From NCBI GenBank assembly GCA_028875335.1, contig JAPPEF010000316.1, positions 1 to 35,057 of the forward strand: a DNA stretch of 35,057 bases. The letters run 5' to 3'. A program made the position numbers and the translations under genes. The notes under the pieces are model-generated. The model ran no database searches, was not told the origin of the DNA, and worked only from the letters and a program-made list of their open reading frames with translations. Source of the stretch: Gemmatimonadota bacterium. Its GTDB lineage: Bacteria; Latescibacterota; UBA2968; UBA8231. Below, piece by piece: positions 24,315 through 31,747 of the stretch (its first letter is position 1; every line of letters begins with the position of its first letter).

Positions 24315-25271
24315 TTATCTTTGGTCCGCGTCGCGCAATTCCAACTTCTTGACCCGCTGCAACGCATCTTCGAGCAAGTCCCTATTGGTGGCGATCAAAT
24401 CGGCTATGACGCCGGTGAGAAACATCTGAAACCCGGCCAACAGCAGGATCGCCGCCAAAATAAGCGACTGCACGTGCAGCATCCCTTCGTCAGTAAAAAA
24501 TAAGAAGTAGAGAAAGCGCACGCCGAGGCCAAAGCCGGCGACAAAGGTCAAAATGCCGCATAGGGAAAATATCTTGAGCGCGGCGTAGCGCGCATAGGTG
24601 CGCAAACTGATCTCCCCGGATTTGAAGACGAACTTGCCGATGTTGGAAAAGAGGCGCGACTCGCGCGTCTTGGGGTTGGTGCGGATCGCGACAGAAGTCA
24701 CGGCCAAATTTTTGTATCCGGCCTCGATTACGTGCTCGGCCGTGTGGTCGAAATTGGTAAAGGTCGAGAGCTGGAGCGCGCACTCGCGGCTAAAGGCGCG
24801 AAAGCCGCTGGCCACATCCGGCACCTGTAGGCCGGCGAGGCGACTAATCACCCGGCTGCCCAAGCTCTGTAGATAGCGCTTGAGGGCGGAAAAATGGGCA
24901 ATGGCCTGCGGCTGCCGGTCGCCGATTACCATGTCGGCACGGCCGCCGAGGATAGGCTCGACTAACTTGTCAATGTCGCCGCCGTAGTACTGGTTGTCGC
25001 CGTCGGTGTTGACGATGATGTCGGCTCCCAGCCGCAGGCACTCGTCAAAACCGGCCTTAAAGGCTTGTCCTAGCCCCCGGTTGTGCGGGAAGCGGATTAC
25101 GTGATCTGCGCCGCATTTGCGCGCCACCGCGCTGGTGAGGTCGTTGGAGCCGTCGTCGATGACCAAAATTTCGACTTGATCGATGCCGGGCACTTGGCGC
25201 GGGATGTCGCGGATTACAGCGGGCAGGGTCTGCTCTTCGTCAAAGCAGGGAATCTGCACGATTAACTTCAT
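24315..25271 (-). CDS. Family 2 glycosyltransferase with C-terminal membrane helices
   Basis: 318 residues. The GT-A domain has IPCFDEEQTLP, VIDDGSNDLT, an RGLGQAFKAGF stretch and the NTDGDNQY DXD metal motif, as in dolichyl- or polyprenyl-phosphate mannose synthase-like enzymes. Two hydrophobic helices near the C-terminus (ILTFVAGFGLGVRFLYFLF and ILAAILLLAGFQMFLTGVIA) anchor it in the membrane. A polyprenyl-phosphate sugar product or a polysaccharide role is likely; the sugar is not readable. It starts 4 nt after the flavin reductase stop, and argC begins 7 nt after its own stop. Confidence 0.9.
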   Translation of the reverse strand: MKLIVQIPCFDEEQTLPAVIRDIPRQVPGIDQVEILVIDDGSNDLTSAVARKCGADHVIRFPHNRGLGQAFKAGFDECLRLGADIIVNTDGDNQYYGGDIDKLVEPILGGRADMVIGDRQPQAIAHFSALKRYLQSLGSRVISRLAGLQVPDVASGFRAFSRECALQLSTFTNFDHTAEHVIEAGYKNLAVTSVAIRTNPKTRESRLFSNIGKFVFKSGEISLRTYARYAALKIFSLCGILTFVAGFGLGVRFLYFLFFTDEGMLHVQSLILAAILLLAGFQMFLTGVIADLIATNRDLLEDALQRVKKLELRDADQR

Positions 25272-25275
25272 TCAT

Positions 25276-26163
25276 TCATCCCCAGCTTTCCTGCCGGATC
25301 TGCTTTTTGTCCAGCCCGTGCTCCTGCAAGAGCGCGACCATGTTTTCGACGAAGCGCGGCTCGGGAGTTTCGCCCTTGGCTCGGGCCGCCCGGCGCTCGT
25401 AAGGCGTGATGCCCGGGCCGCAGCTATAGGCCATCACTTTGGAGGGGTCGGGTGCGACTTCGCGCAAGAGTTCCTCAGAGATGCGTCCGCTGCGGGCACC
25501 GCGGATGCCGCTTGGGTCTTCGCGGGTGATGCAGTGGATGACTTCGAGTTTGTCGGGGTACTGTGCCCGCAACTCCTCGAATTCCTCGAAGTAAATGACA
25601 TCGCCGCGCGTCTTGTTGCTAAACAGCAAGGTGTGCCGGAGCGGGTCATCGCGGTGTAGGCTTTCCTTGATCAAGCTCCTGTTGGGCACAATGCCGCTGC
25701 CAGCGCATACGTGGACAATGTGCTCGGCGCGTTCGCAGACATCGGTGGGAAAGGTATATGCCCCGGTAAAACCGCTGATGACCAGCCGCCGACCCTCGTG
25801 GATGTAGTACGTCAACAGCGGCGACAGCAGCGGTGGGTACGGCGTCTCACCGCTCTCGTAGCGCTCCTCTTTGATGGTGATGGCGAGGTGCTCTTCGTGC
25901 GGCGCCGAGGCCATGGAATAGGCCCGCGGCTTTTCGCGCTGCCCCTTTTGATCTTCTAAATAGGCGGTGAAGTGCTCCAACTCGCCGAACTGATGCGGAT
26001 CAATGGTGCAGAAGTGGCCGGCCTGGTATTCGACCGGCCCGTCGCCAGCGGACATAAAGAGCGTGGTGGTGTCTGGGGTGTCGCGGCGCACGTGGACGAC
26101 CTCTACCTCCATCTCCCGGACTCTCCGCCTTGGCGTGCGCGCGGTTTGCGCTGAGGTGCTCAT
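25276..26163 (-). CDS. FNR-type FAD/NAD(P)H oxidoreductase without ferredoxin domain
   Basis: 295 residues. The FAD-binding R-x-Y-S motif is at Arg80-Ser83 (KPRAYSMAS), and the NAD(P)-binding region is CAGSGIVPNRSLIKESL (residues 153-169) with YSCGPGIT near residue 250. It is related to the reductase components of ring-hydroxylating oxygenases and to ferredoxin-NADP reductases, but has no 2Fe-2S domain. Its C-terminal about 40 residues (ERRAARAKGETPEPRFVENMVALLQEH) are an unusual helical extension. The start ATG follows the stop of the DUF5069-like gene by one base (TAGCATG), which supports coupling of the two proteins. It could supply electrons to a neighbour-encoded redox protein; that is inference. 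Confidence 0.85.
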   Translation of the reverse strand: MSTSAQTARTPRRRVREMEVEVVHVRRDTPDTTTLFMSAGDGPVEYQAGHFCTIDPHQFGELEHFTAYLEDQKGQREKPRAYSMASAPHEEHLAITIKEERYESGETPYPPLLSPLLTYYIHEGRRLVISGFTGAYTFPTDVCERAEHIVHVCAGSGIVPNRSLIKESLHRDDPLRHTLLFSNKTRGDVIYFEEFEELRAQYPDKLEVIHCITREDPSGIRGARSGRISEELLREVAPDPSKVMAYSCGPGITPYERRAARAKGETPEPRFVENMVALLQEHGLDKKQIRQESWG

Positions 26164-26164
26164 G

Positions 26165-26431
26165 CTAGTGCTTTCTGTCCAAGTGCGCTTTCATCTTCTC
26201 GATCAGTGCATCGTCGTCTGCGGACGCGGCCACCATCTCCTCGAATGCTGCGGCTGTTAGCTCCACTTCCTCCAGGAAGCGCTGGTCGGCCGGTCAGGGA
26301 AATACGTAGTCGCCGATGCGTTGCTGCTGGTGCGCCCGCGCCTTGTCGGCTATGCGCGCCAGCCAGGGAATATCGCCGATGATCATTCCTCGGGCCCGGG
26401 GCTTAAAGTCGAGAGTATTCCACTCGCTCAT
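26165..26431 (-). CDS. DUF5069-like protein with in-frame TGA at the conserved Cys: candidate selenoprotein
   Basis: 88 codons, read through TGA codon 46 (26294-26296). Before it: IPWLARIADKARAHQQQRIGDYVFP; after it: PADQRFLEEVELTAAAFEEM to a TAG at 26165. Families of the DUF5069 type, as I recall them, read K-A-R-A ... GEY-x-Y-x-CP-x-DQ-x-FL, so the TGA falls on the conserved Cys. The start ATG is 6 nt after GGAGG (26438-26442) and overlaps the kinase-like stop (ATGA). The TAG stop is one base before the flavin reductase ATG. Coding character therefore continues on both sides of the TGA and the distal end is coupled to the next gene. A hairpin at 26264-26281 fits a bacterial SECIS. Most likely a selenocysteine protein of unknown function; alternatives are a nonsense mutation or a sequence error. 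Confidence 0.7.
26264..26281 (-). promoter_or_regulatory. Candidate bacterial SECIS hairpin (DUF5069-like gene)
   Basis: On the mRNA strand CGCTTCC-TGGA-GGAAGTG forms a 7-pair stem (one G-U) with a 4-nt loop. The first loop G is 21 nt after the TGA. This fits the bacterial SECIS pattern: within the coding region, G in the first two loop bases, roughly 16-37 nt from UGA. Confidence 0.55.
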
Positions 26432-27465
26432 AGGGTACCTCCGCGTGGTGATATACAAAATTGCAACCGGCTTCTGAACTCGGCTGCACTTGAGTCTGTG
26501 CTCAGGCTCTGGGCCAGCATGGCCGCGCATTGTCGCAGCCGCGCTTGGGGCCTTTTCCAGTGTTGGCGCAGGGCCTGAGCGTGCGGCTCGCCGTCGAGGG
26601 CTGCGCACAACAGGGCTGCGCTGTTTAAAAGAAAAAAGATACGGTGATAATCGAGCGCCCGCGCACCGTCGCTGCGTTCGGACGCCTCGGCGTACAAACG
26701 CGCTGCGGACGCGTCGAGCAGCGAGCGCATGCGCCCATCCTGCCGCCCGCTACCCATACTTGAAGTATACTGCGTCAAGCGCCGTTCCGTCCAGTCCCAA
26801 CCAATTTTGGCAAATTCGAGAAAGTAAATGCGCGTTCCTCCCGGCTCGACGATTGCGTTGCGCGCGTTGTAATCTACGCTGCCCAGCGATGCCGGTCGCG
26901 CCGCTAGCCAATCGTGCATGGCTTCGAGCAGCGATCGCAGCCCAGCGTCCAAGGACCGCTGAAGACGGCGGCATAGCTGTTCGATGCCAGTGTGCGCCCG
27001 GACTCCCGCTTCGTCCCAAGCGGCGGCAAGCGCCGCGCGGTTTGCGCTTGGGATGACCCTCGGCGCTAGCTGGTCGGCGCGTTGGGCACATGCGCGTTCA
27101 ATAGCGCACAGCCCGCGTATGGCCTGTATCGTCGCCGCACGGTCTCCGTCATGGATGGCGTCGTCGAGGGTGCGATCGCCGACCCATTGCAAGAAGATGC
27201 AGTGCGCTTCCCGATCGATACCCAGCACGGCCGGCACCGGACAACCCGCTCTGTGCAAGAAGCCGAGCATGTCGCGCTCGACTTCCAACAAGTCGTAAGC
27301 CGTGCCCTGCGTCAGCCGGCCGAAGAGCTGATGCTTGACCACGACCTTGCGGCCGTCTGCGTCTTCGATGCACCAGACCCCTTCGGCGAGCGGAGCGATC
27401 ACGCGGACAGGTGGATGACCCGCGCGCACATAGGCTGCGGTCGCCGCGTTGCCGGCGAGGCTCAT
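26428..27465 (-). CDS. Aminoglycoside phosphotransferase-fold kinase-like protein with altered catalytic motifs
   Basis: 345 residues resembling the APH/choline-kinase-like fold. A conserved Lys44 (KVVVKHQLF) fits the ATP-binding lysine. The catalytic loop reads GSVDYNARNAIV (Asp198, Asn203), so the usual H-G-D is S-V-D, and the following D-F-x position is Glu217 (FLEFAKIG), so the metal-binding Asp is Glu. The protein may be a divergent small-molecule kinase or an inactive one. It is linked by 4-nt ATGA overlaps to the lectin-like gene before and the DUF5069-like gene after, so the three are translated together. Substrate unknown. Confidence 0.7.
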   Translation of the reverse strand: MSLAGNAATAAYVRAGHPPVRVIAPLAEGVWCIEDADGRKVVVKHQLFGRLTQGTAYDLLEVERDMLGFLHRAGCPVPAVLGIDREAHCIFLQWVGDRTLDDAIHDGDRAATIQAIRGLCAIERACAQRADQLAPRVIPSANRAALAAAWDEAGVRAHTGIEQLCRRLQRSLDAGLRSLLEAMHDWLAARPASLGSVDYNARNAIVEPGGTRIYFLEFAKIGWDWTERRLTQYTSSMGSGRQDGRMRSLLDASAARLYAEASERSDGARALDYHRIFFLLNSAALLCAALDGEPHAQALRQHWKRPQARLRQCAAMLAQSLSTDSSAAEFRSRLQFCISPRGGTL

Positions 27466-27839
27466 GGTTGGCTAAAGACGATGATTTGGGCGACGATTTT
27501 GCCGGCTTGGTTGTTGAGGCTCGGGTTTTCGTTCATGGCCAAATTCAGGAGGCCTGCGCGGTCGGCAATAAAGTCGCAGCGGCTCCCCACGGCAAAGATC
27601 GGTCCGTCGTCGCCAATGCGGGCCACGAGTGCGCCGACATTGGCCCCCGGCAGTAGGTAGCCCGAGCCTGCAGGCAGATTGTACACGCCATCGGCACCGC
27701 ACCAAGCGATTTGGTTTTGCATGTCCGGCGACCAAGTTTCCTCGGCATCAATGACGACCCGCTGGCCGCTCTCTAGCCGGATCAAGCTGTCTTGCCATTG
27801 CGGACTAGGCCGCACCGTACGCATAATTGTTACAGCCAC
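27462..27839 (-). CDS. Small beta-rich protein resembling PA-I (LecA)-type galactose lectin domain
   Basis: 125 residues, no signal peptide. The text IRLESGQRVVIDAEETWSPD ... GYLLPGANVGALVARIGDDGPIFAVG ... LNLAMNENPSLNNQAGKIVAQI follows the strand order of PA-I/LecA-like lectin domains, in which the LxxGxxVxI...W start, a GALxxRIG-type strand and the final LxLxxNDxxxxxNxG segment carrying calcium and sugar ligands recur. The final NENPSLNNQAG segment could supply such ligands. The match is from memory and may only reflect a jelly-roll fold. It is the first gene of the minus-strand operon and overlaps the kinase-like start (ATGA). ATG 27839 is used; an ATG at 27824 is possible. Confidence 0.55.
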   Translation of the reverse strand: MAVTIMRTVRPSPQWQDSLIRLESGQRVVIDAEETWSPDMQNQIAWCGADGVYNLPAGSGYLLPGANVGALVARIGDDGPIFAVGSRCDFIADRAGLLNLAMNENPSLNNQAGKIVAQIIVFSQP

Positions 27840-27887
27840 AGCATCTTCTCGCTATCTAATTTAATTAAAGCGCGTATTGCGATTTCA
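27840..27887. promoter_or_regulatory. Short AT-rich divergent intergenic region
   Basis: The 48 nt between the divergent lectin-like and murD starts contain the palindrome TTTAATTAAA (27860-27869), AT-rich against a GC-rich background. Promoters for both directions must lie here or overlap the genes; I cannot assign -35/-10 boxes confidently. Confidence 0.4.
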
Positions 27888-29276
27888 ATGGCGCTAAAGA
27901 AATCCTCCGGCCCCAAAGAGTCAAGCGCGGCCCTGCATCAGCGGCGCATTGCCCTGCTCGGCCTCGGCGTGGAAAACCGCGCGCTGGCTCGCTTTCTCCA
28001 CGCGCGCCAGATTCCCTTTGCCGTGTGCGACGCCTGCGACCCGACCATTCCGGTGGAGGGCGTGCAACAGTGGCGCATCGGCGAAGGCTATCTCGATGAC
28101 CTGACCGACTTCGACTTGCTGTTCCGCACACCGGGCCTGCCGACGCTGGACCCGCGCCTGTGCGAGGCGCGGCGTTGCGGCGTTGAAGTATCGAGCCAGA
28201 CGCGCCTCTTTTTGCAGCTATGTCCCGCGCCAGTGCTCGGAATCACCGGCACCAAGGGCAAAGGTACCACGACCGCGCTGCTGCACGCGCTGTTGGCCAC
28301 CGACTCTGCAGCGAGGGTGTTCAGCGGCGGCAATATCGGCCGGCCGCCGCTCGAATTCATTGACGAGTTGCAGGCGACCGACCGGGTTGTACTAGAGCTA
28401 TCTAGCTTCCAATTGCAGGACCTCGACCAAAGTCCGCATATCGCCGTGGTTCTTTCCGTTGCCGAGGATCACCTCGACTATCACGCCGACCGAGCCGAAT
28501 ACGTTGATGCCAAAAAGCCTGTGTGTCGCTACCAAACGCCCGGTGATATTCTCATTGTTAATCGAGACTGTACTACGGCTCGAACCTTTGCTGACGAGAG
28601 TCCAGCCGCCCATTGGGCCTTTAGCACAACCACTTCGAGCATTCCGGGCGCGTGGATTGCCGACGGCCAGTTGTGGGCCTGCTGCCCTGGGGCGCAACCA
28701 ATAGTCATTTGTCCAGTGGCCGACCTGTCCCTTCGGGGCCAACACAATTGGGGCAACGCCGCCGCCGCCGTTGCCGGTGCGTTGGCTTTTGGTGCGCCAG
28801 CGACCCATTTCGCCGAGGCCCTCCGCACCTTTGCGGGCCTTCCTCACCGCCTCGAATACGTCGCTGAGCGCGACGGCGTTACCTATTACAACGACTCACT
28901 GGCCACGACAGTCGATGCTACCTGTGCTGCCATCCGCGCCTTTGACGCGCCCCTGCTGCTGATTGCTGGGGGTGCTTCAAAAGGAGGCGACTTCAGCGCC
29001 TTGGGCACTGCGATTGCCGAGGCCAATGTCCGCGCCGCGTTGCTCATCGGCCAAGAAGCCCCGCGCATTGCCGCTGCCGTACAGCGGGCAGGTTCAGGTC
29101 AGCTCGTCCACTGCTGCCGCGACCTACCCCAAGCCTTGGACATCGCTCGCCAACTGGCGCAACTTGGCGACGTGGTACTGCTTTCACCGGCCTGCGCTAG
29201 CTTTGATCAGTTCGCTAGTTACGCCGACCGCGGCGACCTGTTCAAGCGATTGATCCGTGCCTCCAGCGTTGTATGA
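27888..29276 (+). CDS. murD: UDP-N-acetylmuramoyl-L-alanine--D-glutamate ligase
   Basis: 462 residues from ATG 27888, which fits the family length; the open frame extends upstream into the divergent gene but is not needed. Domain 1 (IALLGLGVENRALARFL) binds the UDP-nucleotide. The central ATPase domain has the P-loop GTKGKGTTT (residues 121-129, Lys125), a slightly altered form of GTNGKTT. LELSSFQLQDL, SVAEDHLDYH and HNWGNAAAA motifs are present, and the C-terminal domain has YYNDSLATTVDATCAAI and LLSPACASFDQFASY, diagnostic for MurD. It adds D-glutamate to UDP-MurNAc-L-Ala in peptidoglycan synthesis. It is isolated from other mur genes here. Confidence 0.93.
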   Translation: MALKKSSGPKESSAALHQRRIALLGLGVENRALARFLHARQIPFAVCDACDPTIPVEGVQQWRIGEGYLDDLTDFDLLFRTPGLPTLDPRLCEARRCGVEVSSQTRLFLQLCPAPVLGITGTKGKGTTTALLHALLATDSAARVFSGGNIGRPPLEFIDELQATDRVVLELSSFQLQDLDQSPHIAVVLSVAEDHLDYHADRAEYVDAKKPVCRYQTPGDILIVNRDCTTARTFADESPAAHWAFSTTTSSIPGAWIADGQLWACCPGAQPIVICPVADLSLRGQHNWGNAAAAVAGALAFGAPATHFAEALRTFAGLPHRLEYVAERDGVTYYNDSLATTVDATCAAIRAFDAPLLLIAGGASKGGDFSALGTAIAEANVRAALLIGQEAPRIAAAVQRAGSGQLVHCCRDLPQALDIARQLAQLGDVVLLSPACASFDQFASYADRGDLFKRLIRASSVV

Positions 29277-29340
29277 ACCGCCCGATCTTTTTTACTTTCG
29301 TTTGTCGATGCCTCCTTACCTGACTCACCAAGAGACGAAA

Positions 29341-30264
29341 ATGTCCATAGCAATGACCCGCGAGCAAGAACGCGACTTTGCCGAGCAGGGCTTTATCGTC
29401 CTCGAACACTTTCTAACGTCTGAGGAACTGGCCCGGCTCTCGGCGGCCGCCGATGAAGTGGTCGCACGCATTCAAAAGGAACAGGGCTTGGCGGCAAAGA
29501 CGCATTTCCAAGTGCGCAACGCCCTCGCGCAGCACGATGCCTTTCTCGACTTAGTGGATCATCCGCGAATGCTGCCGCTGGTGGTCGATGCCATCGGCTG
29601 GAATATCCAGATCCGCACGACGCACCTCGACTACCGCCCGCCGTACCCGCACGACATGCAGCCCGGAGCTGTGGGCAGCGGACGGGGGGCCGATCAGGAG
29701 GCTGGCTATCGCAATGTCGTGTGGCATCCCGACTTGGCTAGTCCCGAGCTTTTTATCGGGCCTTCGCTCGATGGGCGCTTGCCGTTTATGGAGATCAAGG
29801 TCTTCTACGTCCTTTTCGACATGACCGAATCCAATTGCGGCAATCTGTGGTTGGTGCCGGGCAGCTACAAGCGATGCCCCCAAGAGTTGCGCGATATGAA
29901 GAATCAAGTGCCGACGGAACAGGCGCTGGAACTGCGGCTACCCGCTGGCTCGGCCGTGCTGTGGCGCACGGCAACGTGGCATTGCGTTGGCCCCAATCAG
30001 TCGCCGCGGACGCGCAAGATCATGCACGTGGGCTATCACTACCGCTGGCTGCGTCCGACCGACTACATCCAGCAGGACCCGGCGCTACTGGCGCGCTGCT
30101 CGCCGATTCGCCAGCAGCTTTTGGGTGCCCTGCCCAGTGGCGGCAATCCGCTGGGGGAAAACCCAGAGGTTGCGCCGTCGTCCCAGTATTGGCTGACCAA
30201 AGATGCCGCCGACGTGCCGCTGCGCGCTTGGGCCGAAGCGCGGGCGAGCGCGAAAACATCCTAA
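29341..30264 (+). CDS. PhyH-type Fe(II)/2-oxoglutarate dioxygenase
   Basis: 307 residues from ATG 29341 (GAGACGAAA upstream; a longer frame starts inside murD). The metal triad is visible as His129 and Asp131 (VWHPD) and the distal His214 (TWHCVGPN); an Arg in the following SPRTRKIMH fits the 2-oxoglutarate carboxylate contact. This is the phytanoyl-CoA dioxygenase superfamily; such enzymes in environmental bacteria hydroxylate many small molecules, and the substrate is not readable. It is 16 nt upstream of a sulfatase, so both may serve one catabolic route. The 64-nt gap from murD shows no clear terminator. Confidence 0.9.
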   Translation: MSIAMTREQERDFAEQGFIVLEHFLTSEELARLSAAADEVVARIQKEQGLAAKTHFQVRNALAQHDAFLDLVDHPRMLPLVVDAIGWNIQIRTTHLDYRPPYPHDMQPGAVGSGRGADQEAGYRNVVWHPDLASPELFIGPSLDGRLPFMEIKVFYVLFDMTESNCGNLWLVPGSYKRCPQELRDMKNQVPTEQALELRLPAGSAVLWRTATWHCVGPNQSPRTRKIMHVGYHYRWLRPTDYIQQDPALLARCSPIRQQLLGALPSGGNPLGENPEVAPSSQYWLTKDAADVPLRAWAEARASAKTS

Positions 30265-30280
30265 CGAATGGAATAGAACC

Positions 30281-31747
30281 ATGAGCGACCGCCCCAATTT
30301 GTTGTTTATCATGCCAGACCAGATGCGCCACGACTTTCTCAGTTGTTATGGTGCCCCCCACGTTTCCACGCCCAACATCGATCGCATTGCCGCTGAGGGC
30401 ATCCGCTACGATCAAGCCTATAGCTTGCATCCGGTCTGCGTGCCGGCGCGTTGTTCGCTGCTGACTGGCCTCAATGCCTGGCGCAATCATGTGCTGACCA
30501 ACGGCAACCACCTGCGACCGGACCACGCTGCGTGCGGCATCCGCACTTGGGCGGAGATGTTGACCGATCACGGCTACCTCACCTCGGCCATTGGCAAGAT
30601 GCACTTCTACCCGTGGGAAGCCTCCTTTGGCTTTGAACATCGCATTGCCTGCGAGGACAAGGTGTGGGTCAACATCCAAGACGACTACTGGCACTATCTG
30701 CAACAGCGCGGCCACCGCAAGTACATGGGCAAGGAGCACGAAGGATACGACGAGCAGCGCGGTGCTTGCGTGTCGCTTTTGCCTTGGGATTGCTACTGGG
30801 ATTACTTCGTCGGCGAGGAGGCGGCGCGCTTCATCCGCGAGTACGACGACGAGCGGCCCTTCGCCTGCATGGTGGGATTTCCCGGCCCGCACGATCCCTA
30901 TGACCCCACGCCGGAATTTCTAGAAAAAGTAGATATCGATAAAATTCCCGATCCCGCCCCCGGCGATCCCATCCACCGCGATGTCCGCGAGGGGATCCAT
31001 CCCCGGCCTCGGCCGGGTGTGCCGATATGGACTCCAGAGACCGAAGGCCCTTATACCGAGGAGCAGAAGCGCAAGGTGCGCGCCCACTATTCGGCTCTGA
31101 TCTTGCAGATAGACCACGAGGTCGGCCAAATCCTCGCGGCCTTGGAGGAAAGCGGCCGTCTCGACAACACTATCGTCATCTTCTCCTCAGACCACGGCGA
31201 CTTAGTCGGGGATCACGGCATAAATGCCAAGGGCAACTTTTACGAAGGTAGCTGCCACGTGCCCATGCTGGTGCGCCAGCCGGGTGGTGCCGCCGGTGCG
31301 GTGCTCGACGATTTGGTCTGCCTCACGGACGTCACCGCTACCCTGTTAGCCGCATCTGGTCACGGCGTGCCGGAGTACATGGACGCTAGGCCCCTGCCCG
31401 GCTTGGGTTTGGCTGGCGATGCGCCGCGCGACATGCTTATCGGCGGCTTACAATCCGGCTGGATGGCTTACGACGGTCGACACAAGCTAGTGAAATACGG
31501 CAACGGCGCGGCCGGGCTTTTCGATTTGCAGGAAGATCCCCAAGAACAGCACAATCTCGCCGAATCCGCAGCGCACGCGGCTACATACCGCCATTTAGGC
31601 GCTGCGCTCTGGCGCGAGGTCATGCGCTCCGTGCAATCCTCGCACGACTACAATGTGGTGTACTCTTCCGAAAGCGTCTCCCTGTGGGCCGACAAGGAGT
31701 TCGGTGCGGCGGGGTGGGAGCGCAGCTATCCGCACAAGGTGGATTAG
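30281..31747 (+). CDS. Sulfatase (alkaline phosphatase superfamily, type I)
   Basis: 488 residues from ATG 30281. The sulfatase signature C-x-P-x-R is CVPAR at residues 53-57, so Cys53 should be converted to formylglycine. The metal site residues appear in NLLFIMPDQ (Asp13, Gln14) and in SSDHGDLVGDHG near residue 305. There is no signal peptide, so a cytoplasmic enzyme is predicted, unlike most exported polysaccharide sulfatases. It probably releases sulfate from an organic ester. The stop overlaps the stop of a convergent gene by 4 nt. It pairs with the PhyH dioxygenase upstream; no anaerobic or FGE-type maturase is in the window. Confidence 0.93.
   Translation: MSDRPNLLFIMPDQMRHDFLSCYGAPHVSTPNIDRIAAEGIRYDQAYSLHPVCVPARCSLLTGLNAWRNHVLTNGNHLRPDHAACGIRTWAEMLTDHGYLTSAIGKMHFYPWEASFGFEHRIACEDKVWVNIQDDYWHYLQQRGHRKYMGKEHEGYDEQRGACVSLLPWDCYWDYFVGEEAARFIREYDDERPFACMVGFPGPHDPYDPTPEFLEKVDIDKIPDPAPGDPIHRDVREGIHPRPRPGVPIWTPETEGPYTEEQKRKVRAHYSALILQIDHEVGQILAALEESGRLDNTIVIFSSDHGDLVGDHGINAKGNFYEGSCHVPMLVRQPGGAAGAVLDDLVCLTDVTATLLAASGHGVPEYMDARPLPGLGLAGDAPRDMLIGGLQSGWMAYDGRHKLVKYGNGAAGLFDLQEDPQEQHNLAESAAHAATYRHLGAALWREVMRSVQSSHDYNVVYSSESVSLWADKEFGAAGWERSYPHKVD

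Noticed and set aside
26294..26608. 104-codon ORF ending at the TGA in the DUF5069-like gene
   Set aside because: Its first 59 codons lie inside the kinase-like gene in another frame; the true start is ATG 26431, and homology continues past the TGA.
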